Assembly (NCBI GenBank): GCA_026392465.1
Contig: JAPLCA010000015.1
Span: 1-64,000, forward strand
DNA length: 64,000 bases
Origin: Propionibacteriales bacterium
Lineage (GTDB): Bacteria > Actinomycetota > Actinomycetes > Propionibacteriales > Nocardioidaceae
Direction of reading: 5' to 3'
Shown here: piece by piece, positions 58,167 through 64,000 of the stretch
Position numbering within the stretch: the first letter of the stretch is position 1
Layout of the letters: the number at the start of each line of letters is the position of its first letter
Notes under the pieces: model-generated
Database searches by the model: none
Seen by the model: only the letters and a program-made list of their open reading frames with translations
What the model was told of the DNA's origin: nothing
Made by a program: the position numbers and the translations under genes

Positions 58167-58886
58167 GTGGAACGGATCCAGGGCCTGGCACCCGAGCACC
58201 GCGAGCGCCTGCGTGCCGCGGGAGCCGACGGCGACGCCGTCGACGCGCAGACCTGGACCCGCGTCGAGGACGGCGTCCCCACGTGGTGGCACGACTGCGG
58301 CAACGCGCTCTACCTCGCCGACGGTGCCCTGCTCCCGTCGAAGGTCCTCGAGCAGCTGACCCTGTTCCCCGTGCGCGACGTCGTCGTGGCCGTCGGCTCC
58401 GCGCTGCGCAGCATCGCCTCGCTCCTCGTCGGCGGCGACGGCGCCACGGTGTACGTCGACGCCGGGTGCGAGCTGACGGCGGGCGAGCTGTTCTGCGGCG
58501 GCAGCTCCAGCATCGTCCTGCACGGGCCGCTCGTCGCGACCCGCTGCGCCGTCGTGGACGCGCGCAACGGCGGCAGCGTGGTCGCCGGACCGGAGCAGCT
58601 GTGGGCGGCCGACGTCTACGTGGCCACCGACGACATGCACCGGCTCGAGGACCGCACCACGGGCGAGCGGCTCAACCCCTTCGGCGCGAGCATCCGGCTC
58701 GGCCGGCACGTCTGGCTGTGCAAGGACGCCGTGGTCACCGGGCACGCCGACGTCGGCGACGGCGCCGTCGTCGCCATGCGGTCGGTCGTGCGCGGCCAGA
58801 AGGTCCCGGCGCACAGCGTGGTCGCCGGCGTGCCCGCACGGGTGGTGCGCGACGACGTCGCGTGGTCCTACGACGACCGACCCTGA
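58167..58886 (+). CDS. Hexapeptide-repeat acyltransferase
   Basis: A 239-residue protein. The C-terminal 70 residues are a left-handed beta helix (ASIRLGRHVWLCKDAVVTGHADVGDGAVVAMRSVVRG) with the closing AGVPARVVRDD of O-acetyltransferases, and the candidate catalytic His is in GRHVW or TGHAD. The N-terminal part is also glycine and hydrophobic rich but without a recognised domain. CAGGAT stands six bases before GTG 58167 (leaderless). It probably acetylates a sugar. The substrate is unknown. Confidence 0.8.
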   Translation: MERIQGLAPEHRERLRAAGADGDAVDAQTWTRVEDGVPTWWHDCGNALYLADGALLPSKVLEQLTLFPVRDVVVAVGSALRSIASLLVGGDGATVYVDAGCELTAGELFCGGSSSIVLHGPLVATRCAVVDARNGGSVVAGPEQLWAADVYVATDDMHRLEDRTTGERLNPFGASIRLGRHVWLCKDAVVTGHADVGDGAVVAMRSVVRGQKVPAHSVVAGVPARVVRDDVAWSYDDRP

Positions 58887-59045
58887 CCCGGACCGCTACC
58901 AGTCGCGGGGGCCCGCGGCGCGCCGTTCTCGCATGCTGGTCACCCGTCCGGACGGTGCAGCGCCCCGCCGTAGCGTGCACGGGTCGCCCCACCCCGGCGG
59001 CACGTCCCCCACCCCGTGCGGTCACCCCGCAGGAAGGAGCTCGTC

Positions 59046-59978
59046 GTGTCCGAGCCCACCCCCGTCATCGAGGCCCCGAAGCGTCGTGGCCGTCTCGTCG
59101 CGATCATCATCGCGCTCGCCGTCGTCGTCGCCGCCGCCGTGATCTTCCTCGCCACCCGTGGTGGAGCCGACGAGTCCGCCGACGGCGCCAAGACCTGGCG
59201 GATCGGCGTCGTCGGCGCCAGCGACCCCTACTGGGCCGAGTACGAGAAGGCCGCCAAGGAGGCCGGCCTCGACGTCGACATCGTCGACTTCACCGACTAC
59301 GCCCAGCCGAACCCCGCCGTCGCCGAGGGCGACCTGGACCTCAACCAGTTCCAGCACATCGTCTACCTGGCCGACTACAACGTCTCCAACGACCAGGACC
59401 TCGTGCCCGTCGGCGCCACAGCCATCTACCCGCTGGGCCTGTACTCCAAGAAGTACACCGACGTCGCCGACATCCCCGACGGCGCGACCGTGGCGGTGCC
59501 GAACGACGCCAGCAACCAGGCCCGCGGCCTGCTCGTGCTGCAGTCCGCCGGACTCATCACGCTCAAGGACGGCGGCACGATCTTCTCCGACCTCGCCGAC
59601 GTCGACACCAGCGCCTCGCGCGTGAAGGTGACGGCGCTGGACGCCAACGTCACCGCCACGTCGCTCGACGACGTCGCCGCCGCCATCGTCAACAACGACT
59701 TCGTCGAGAAGGCCCGCCTGACGTTCTCCGACGCCATCGCCCAGGACGACCCGTCGGACCCGAACGCGCTGCCCTACGTCAACGTCTTCGCCGCCCGTGC
59801 GGACGAGGCCGACGACCCGTCGGTGAAGAAGCTCGTCGAGGTCTACCAGGACACGAAGGCCGTGACCGACGGCGTGCAGGAGGTCTCCGGCAACACCGCC
59901 GTGCTGCTGAAGACACCCGTGGACGAGCTCGTCGCCGCGCTCAAGAAGACCGAGCAGCAGACCGCCGACCAGAAGTGA
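59046..59978 (+). CDS. metQ: MetQ/NlpA-type methionine-binding protein, membrane-anchored
   Basis: A 310-residue substrate-binding protein of the NlpA family (WRIGVVGASDPYWAEYEKAAKEAGLDVDIVDFTDYAQPNPAVAEGDLDLNQFQH). MetQ proteins are normally lipoproteins, but this one contains no cysteine at all; residues 16-38 (VAIIIALAVVVAAAVIFLA) form a membrane anchor after a basic RRGR. AGGAAGGAG precedes the GTG. It is the first gene of a MetQNI importer. No SAM riboswitch is visible in the 160 bases upstream. Confidence 0.9.
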   Translation: MSEPTPVIEAPKRRGRLVAIIIALAVVVAAAVIFLATRGGADESADGAKTWRIGVVGASDPYWAEYEKAAKEAGLDVDIVDFTDYAQPNPAVAEGDLDLNQFQHIVYLADYNVSNDQDLVPVGATAIYPLGLYSKKYTDVADIPDGATVAVPNDASNQARGLLVLQSAGLITLKDGGTIFSDLADVDTSASRVKVTALDANVTATSLDDVAAAIVNNDFVEKARLTFSDAIAQDDPSDPNALPYVNVFAARADEADDPSVKKLVEVYQDTKAVTDGVQEVSGNTAVLLKTPVDELVAALKKTEQQTADQK

Positions 59979-60036
59979 GCCACGCACGGGCCCCGCGACG
60001 CGACGTCGCGGGGTCCGTCGCCGTGCAGGAGGAGAC

Positions 60037-61065
60037 ATGGCTCTCATCGAGATCCGGGACGTCACGAAGACCTATCCGTCGGCCCGCAAGGGTGCCGAGC
60101 CGGTGCATGCCGTGCGCGACGTCGACCTGTCCGTCGAGGCGGGTGAGATCGTCGGCATCGTCGGCTACTCCGGCGCCGGGAAGTCGACCCTCGTGCGCCT
60201 CGTCAACGCGCTCGAGCCCGCCACGTCCGGCTCCATCCGCGTCGACGGCACCGAGATCGTCGGGCTGTCCGAGCGGAGGCTGCAGCAGGTCCGCCGCGGC
60301 ATCGGCATGATCTTCCAGCAGTTCAACCTCTTCACCTCGCGCACCGTGTACGGCAACGTCGAGTACCCGCTCGTCGTCGCCGGGGTGCCGCGGCAGGAGC
60401 GGCACGAGCGGATCGTCGAGCTGCTGACCTTCGTCGGTCTCGCGGACAAGGCCCACACCCACGTCGAGCAGCTGTCGGGCGTGCAGAAGCAGCGCGTCGG
60501 CATCGCCCGCGCACTCGCCACCCGTCCCGCGATCCTGCTGGCTGACGAGGCGACCAGCGCGCTCGACCCGGAGACGACGGTCGAGGTGCTCAACCTGCTG
60601 CGCCGCGTCAACGCCGACCTCGGCGTCACGATCCTCGTCATCACCCACGAGATGGACGTCGTGCGCTCCATCGCCGACCGGGTGGTCGTGATGGAGGCAG
60701 GCCGCGTCGTGGAGGAGGGTGACGCCTTCGGCGTGTTCTCCCGTCCGCAGCACCCGGCCACCCAGCGGTTCGTGCGCACCCTCGTCGAGGACGTGCCCGA
60801 CGAGCGCACCGTCGAGGCCATCCGCCGACGCCACGACGGCCGCCTCGTGACCGTCTCCTTCCGCGACGAGAGCGTCAGCCAGAGCGCGGTCTTCGCCGAG
60901 CTCGTGCGGCGCGACGTCGAGTTCGAGCTCGTCCACGGCGGCGTCGAGCAGGTGCGCGGTCGGGCGTTCGGGCACCTCACGCTGGAGCTGCGCGGCGACC
61001 CGGCACGTGTGGACGAGGCGGTGGGCGCGGTCTCCGCGCTCGTCGAGACGCGGGAGGTGGCGTGA
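60037..61065 (+). CDS. metN: Methionine ABC transporter ATP-binding protein
   Basis: A 342-residue ATPase. Walker A is GYSGAGKSTLV, the Q-loop is MIFQQFNLF, the signature LSGVQKQRVGIARAL and Walker B ILLADEATSALDPE are intact. The C-terminal ACT-like NIL domain (about 265-340) binds methionine and shuts the transporter when the cell is replete. AGGAGGAG precedes the ATG. The end overlaps the permease start. Confidence 0.95.
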   Translation: MALIEIRDVTKTYPSARKGAEPVHAVRDVDLSVEAGEIVGIVGYSGAGKSTLVRLVNALEPATSGSIRVDGTEIVGLSERRLQQVRRGIGMIFQQFNLFTSRTVYGNVEYPLVVAGVPRQERHERIVELLTFVGLADKAHTHVEQLSGVQKQRVGIARALATRPAILLADEATSALDPETTVEVLNLLRRVNADLGVTILVITHEMDVVRSIADRVVVMEAGRVVEEGDAFGVFSRPQHPATQRFVRTLVEDVPDERTVEAIRRRHDGRLVTVSFRDESVSQSAVFAELVRRDVEFELVHGGVEQVRGRAFGHLTLELRGDPARVDEAVGAVSALVETREVA

Positions 61066-61724
61066 TGGACCGGGTCGTCGAGCTCCACTCCGAGCTTCTC
61101 ACCGCACTCTGGGAGACCCTGTACCTGGTCGCGGGAGGCCTGACGCTCGGCGGGCTGCTGGGTCTGGTCATCGGCACGACGCTCTACGTGACCCGCGCCG
61201 GGGGGATCGCCCCGAACCGCGTCGTCAACGTGCTCCTCAACGTCGTCGTCAACACGTTCCGCCCGATCCCGTTCATCCTGCTCGCCGTCGGCCTGCAGCC
61301 CATCGCCCGCGCGGTGGTCGGCACAGGGATCGGCAACACGATGGCGATCATCGCCGTCGTGTTCGGTGCCGCGTTCGGTATCGGCCGCATCGTGGAGCAG
61401 AACCTCGTGAGCGTGCCTCCCGGCGTGCTGGAGGCCGCACGCGCGATGGGCGCCAGCCGTACGCGCGTGGTGTTCACCGTGCTGCTGCCGGAGGCGTTCG
61501 GCCCGCTCATCCTCGGGTACGCGTTCGCGTTCGTCGCGGTCGTCGACATGACGGCGGTCGTCGGGACCGTCGGCGGCGGCGGGCTGGGCAACTTCGCGCT
61601 CACCTACGGCTACCGCCAGTTCGACCCGTGGGTCACCTGGACGGCGATCGCCGTCGTCATCGTCCTCGTGCAGCTCGGCCAGTTCGCGGCCAACGCGGCG
61701 GCACGCAAGGTGCTGCGACGCTGA
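61065..61724 (+). CDS. metI: Methionine ABC transporter permease
   Basis: A 219-residue permease with five helices. The coupling-helix EAA loop reads GVLEAARAMGASRTRVVFTVLLPEAF (about residues 125-150) and AVVGTVGGGGLGNFALTYGYRQFD is the MetI end signature. I use the ATG at 61065; a GTG at 61062 adds one residue. It is coupled to metN (TGATG). Repeats of the dispersed family follow its stop. Confidence 0.95.
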   Translation: MDRVVELHSELLTALWETLYLVAGGLTLGGLLGLVIGTTLYVTRAGGIAPNRVVNVLLNVVVNTFRPIPFILLAVGLQPIARAVVGTGIGNTMAIIAVVFGAAFGIGRIVEQNLVSVPPGVLEAARAMGASRTRVVFTVLLPEAFGPLILGYAFAFVAVVDMTAVVGTVGGGGLGNFALTYGYRQFDPWVTWTAIAVVIVLVQLGQFAANAAARKVLRR

Positions 61725-61740
61725 GCCGCCCCCGGGACGC

Positions 61741-61810
61741 TCTGCCGCCCACGGCCCGGCACCCCCGCCGGGTCGTCTGCCGCCCACGGCCCGGCACCCC
61801 CGCCGGGCGT
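61741..61810. repeat. Two copies of the dispersed CGGCCCGGCACCCCCGCCGG repeat
   Basis: The unit TCTGCCGCCCACGGCCCGGC... recurs at 61741 and 61776 (35-bp period). It is the reverse complement of the 36-bp units inside the gene at 50466-51821. It lies between the metI stop and the convergent kynA stop, where it could act as a terminator hairpin. Confidence 0.9.
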
Positions 61811-61816
61811 GGCCGG

Positions 61817-62653
61817 TCAGAGGGCGGTGCGGACGTCCTGGAGCTCCGGGAAGAACGTGAGCTCCAGGGCGCGCTGCAGGAACGTCGTGCCGCTGGACCC
61901 GCCGGTGCCGCGCTTGTGGCCGATGATGCGCTGCACCGTCTTCAGGTGCCGGAAGCGCCAGAGGTGGAAGCCCTCCTCGACGTCGACCAGCTCCTCGCAG
62001 GTCTCGTAGACCTCCCAGTGCGCCTCCGGGTCGGCGTACACGCGACGGAACACCTCCACGACCTCCGTGTGCGGCACGTACGGCTGCGCCAGGTCGCGGT
62101 CGAGGACCTCGCGGGGCACGGCGTGGCCGTGGCGGGAGAGGTACGCCAGGAACGCGTCGTACAGGCTCGGGGCGGCGAGGTCGGCCGCGAGCCGGTCGCG
62201 CGTGGCGGGCTCGTGGTCGAAGACCCTCACCATCGCCGGGTTCTTGTTGCCCAGGAGGAACTCGACCGTGCGGTACTGCGCCGACTGGAAGCCCGACGCC
62301 TTCCCGAGCGCGTCGCGGAACTGCAGGTACTCGACCGGCGTCAGCGTCTCCAGCACGCCCCACTGCTCGAACATCTGCCGCTGCACCGCCTTGACCCGCG
62401 CGAGGCGCTTGAGCGCCGGCGCGAGCTGGTCGGCGTCGACCAGCGCGATCGCCGAGCGCAGCTCGTGCACGAGCTGCTTGAGCCACAGCTCGGTCACCTG
62501 GTGCTGGACGACGAACAGCATCTCGTCGTGGTGGTCGGTGACCGGCTGCTGCGCCGAGAGCAGGAGGTCGAGCCGCAGGTAGGAGCCGTACGTGGACTCG
62601 CCGGCCAGGTCGGTGGCGACCCCGTCCTCGACGGGGCGGTGGGTGGGCCTCAT
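61817..62653 (-). CDS. kynA: Tryptophan 2,3-dioxygenase
   Basis: A 278-residue haem enzyme that opens the tryptophan ring to N-formylkynurenine. ESTYGSYLRLDLLLSAQQP, the distal His in DEMLFVVQHQVTELW (HQ), YLQFRDALGKASGFQSAQYR and the proximal-side FRHLKTVQRIIGHKRGTGGSSG are all present. Other kynurenine genes are not in this window. CACGAT six bases before the ATG suggests a leaderless transcript. Confidence 0.95.
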   Translation of the reverse strand: MRPTHRPVEDGVATDLAGESTYGSYLRLDLLLSAQQPVTDHHDEMLFVVQHQVTELWLKQLVHELRSAIALVDADQLAPALKRLARVKAVQRQMFEQWGVLETLTPVEYLQFRDALGKASGFQSAQYRTVEFLLGNKNPAMVRVFDHEPATRDRLAADLAAPSLYDAFLAYLSRHGHAVPREVLDRDLAQPYVPHTEVVEVFRRVYADPEAHWEVYETCEELVDVEEGFHLWRFRHLKTVQRIIGHKRGTGGSSGTTFLQRALELTFFPELQDVRTAL

Positions 62654-62682
62654 GCTCCGATCGTGCCCCAGGGGTGGATCGG

Positions 62683-63543
62683 TCAGTGCAGGACGTGCCG
62701 CCGGAAGCGCACCGTCTCGCCGGGACGCACCTGCGCGAGCCGGTCGACGCCCGCCGCGGTGACCACGCCGACCACCGGGTAGCCGCCGGTCACGGGGTGG
62801 TCGGGTCCGAGGACCACCGGCAGCCCCGCCGACGTCACCTGCACGCTGCCCCGCACCACCGGCTCGCTCGCCAGCTCCCCGTCGACGGCCCGGGGGAGCG
62901 CCGGGCCGTCGAGCCGCACCCCGATCCGGTCGGAGCGGTCCGACACGGTCCAGCCGGTGCCGAGGAGGGTGGCGACGGCTCCGGGGGTGAACCAGTCGTC
63001 GCGCGGCCCGAGGACCACGTCGACGGTCGTGATGCCCGGGGTGAGCAGGTGCGGGACGGGTGGGCCCGTCGGCGGCTCGCCGGACGGGCCCGTGGGCAGG
63101 ACGTCCCCGTCGCCGAGCGTCGGTGGGCCGAGCCGGGCGAGGACGTCGGCGCTGCGCGAACCCAGCGTCGGCGGGACGGCGAGACCGCCGGCGACCGCCA
63201 CGTAGCCGCGCAGGCCCGCGGCGAAGGGTCCGACGCGCAGCACCTGGCCGACGCGCAGGCGCAGCGGTCGGCCGTGGTCGACGGGAGTGGCGTCGACGTG
63301 CAGCGGCCCGACGGCGCCGGTGACCGCCACGACGTGCGCTGCGTCCGCGCGGACCTCGAGGCCGCCGCCGAGCACCTCCAGCACGGCCGTGGGACGGTCG
63401 CCGTCGCCCACGAGGACGCGGGCCTGGCGCAGGGATCGCCGGTCGAACGCACCGGACGGCCCGACGCCCTGCGCCGCGAGCCCGGGCCGGCCGTCGTCCT
63501 GCAGCAGCGTGAGGGGTCCCGCCGACAGCACCGTGAGGCTCAC
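62683..63543 (-). CDS. pxpC: 5-oxoprolinase subunit C / biotin-dependent carboxyltransferase family
   Basis: A 286-residue protein of the KipA/PxpC family. [31 protein letters not shown] opens it and [37 protein letters not shown] is the C-terminal signature. With PxpA and PxpB it opens 5-oxoproline to glutamate using ATP. It is coupled to pxpB by GTGA. PxpA may lie beyond the window. Confidence 0.92.
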   Translation of the reverse strand: MSLTVLSAGPLTLLQDDGRPGLAAQGVGPSGAFDRRSLRQARVLVGDGDRPTAVLEVLGGGLEVRADAAHVVAVTGAVGPLHVDATPVDHGRPLRLRVGQVLRVGPFAAGLRGYVAVAGGLAVPPTLGSRSADVLARLGPPTLGDGDVLPTGPSGEPPTGPPVPHLLTPGITTVDVVLGPRDDWFTPGAVATLLGTGWTVSDRSDRIGVRLDGPALPRAVDGELASEPVVRGSVQVTSAGLPVVLGPDHPVTGGYPVVGVVTAAGVDRLAQVRPGETVRFRRHVLH

Positions 63544-64000
63544 GACCCCTCCCCGCCCCGCTGACCGTGACGATGTGGCCCCGGATCGGCGTCGTCGGGG
63601 GCCAGAACGTCACGGTCAGCGACGGTGAAGCGCACGGTGTCGCCCGGCGCGAGGAGGGCGGCGGGCGTGCGGTCGAGGTCGAAGAGCGCCACGTCGGTGG
63701 TGCCGAGCAGCTGCCAGCCACCCGGCGACGCACGGGGGTAGATGCCGCTGAACTCGCCGGCGAGACCGACCGCGCCCGCCGGGACCGTCGGGCGGGGCGT
63801 CGCGCGGCGCGGCACGACGAGCCGGGGGTCGCCGCCCACCAGGTAGGCGAAGCCGGGGGCGAACCCGCCGAACGCGACCGTCCACGACGTGCCCGTGTGT
63901 GCGGCCACCACGGCGTCCTCGCCCAGACCGGTGTGCCGGGCGACCTCGGCGAGGTCGGGGCCGTCGTAGCGGACCGGCACCACGTGCTCCCGCGCGTCGC
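63540..64000 (-). CDS. pxpB: 5-oxoprolinase subunit B, 5' end beyond the window
   Basis: Partial KipI/PxpB-type protein, 153 residues present up to the stop, the N-terminus outside. [48 protein letters not shown] and [37 protein letters not shown] are diagnostic. Its last 25 codons run through a 61-bp palindrome (63560-63620), so the C-terminal tail ([18 protein letters not shown]) looks acquired. Confidence 0.92.
   Translation of the reverse strand, partial: DAREHVVPVRYDGPDLAEVARHTGLGEDAVVAAHTGTSWTVAFGGFAPGFAYLVGGDPRLVVPRRATPRPTVPAGAVGLAGEFSGIYPRASPGGWQLLGTTDVALFDLDRTPAALLAPGDTVRFTVADRDVLAPDDADPGPHRHGQRGGEGS
63560..63620. repeat. 61-bp palindrome of the same family as 27169-27227
   Basis: GCTGACCGTGACG (63560-63572) is the exact complement of 63608-63620, and inside it TGGCCCC (63576-63582) pairs with GGGGCCA (63598-63604). 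Consensus with the other element: CTGAnnGTGACGnTnnGGnCCCnGATCG on the left arm. This copy lies inside the 3' end of pxpB. Confidence 0.8.

Noticed and set aside
58887..59045. A SAM riboswitch for the MetQNI importer
   Set aside because: None of the S-box core segments occurs in this gap; the only one in the window is before thrC.

Overview
The window is GC-rich chromosomal DNA from an actinobacterium. Supporting signs are a WhiB regulator, DUF3263, a GpgS/FolP2-like pair, zinc-free duplicate ribosomal proteins under a Zur-type box, a CIRCE-controlled groEL, many GTG starts, and many promoters in which a TAnnnT -10 box lies 6-7 bases before the start codon. Gene content and dispersed repeats fit the Nocardioidaceae (Nocardioides or Aeromicrobium-like). 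That placement is inference; there is no rRNA to confirm it.

Layout. 1-1084 is a complete IS481-type insertion. 1088-2783 holds a secreted low-complexity protein, tRNA-Thr(TGT), a tandem repeat and a LuxR regulator. 2899-10422 is an amine/N-methylglutamate-type operon (GS-like ligase, MgsA, MgsB, MgsC, FAD oxidoreductase, M20 amidase, XRE-cupin regulator) with a perfect palindrome over its -35 box. 10446-14524 carries an NlpC/P60 hydrolase with a structured leader, a diguanylate cyclase, a DUF1801 protein and a CNNM/CBS protein. 14559-23373 is a surface/secretion region: a large LuxR regulator divergent from a secreted hydrolase, an LPNTG wall protein with 15-bp repeats, a DUF5819-HTTM pair resembling SdpA-SdpB, and two lipoproteins. 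23450-27140 is a four-gene glycosyltransferase / methyltransferase / toroid protein / methyltransferase operon. 27224-29841 has an OLD-type ATPase-nuclease and a TSUP permease.

29959-32464 is the zinc-starvation ribosomal island (L36, L32, COG0523 protein and L31B leftwards; L28, L33 and S14 rightwards). 32465-35587 has gpgS, a FolP2-like protein, and a CarH-like B12 regulator divergent from whiB. 35598-44826 holds AI-2E and MFS transporters, ung, otsA and otsB (trehalose), DUF3263, a LytR_C protein and small unknowns. 45024-46829 is a SAM-I riboswitch ahead of thrC and a MoaD/ThiS-like carrier. 47629-52117 has a cold-shock gene and a five-gene membrane/cupredoxin-like operon of unknown function. 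52124-53944 is CIRCE-groEL. 54155-58886 has a DesK/DesR-type two-component system, an ABC exporter, a degenerate DCC protein and an acyltransferase. 59046-64000 has a MetQNI importer, tryptophan 2,3-dioxygenase and pxpC/pxpB, the last running off the window.

The best leads are the membrane operon at 47934-52117, the Sdp-like pair at 20269-22064, the CarH-like/WhiB divergent promoter, a dispersed repeat found both between genes and in frame inside a membrane protein gene, and a family of about 60-bp palindromes at gene ends.
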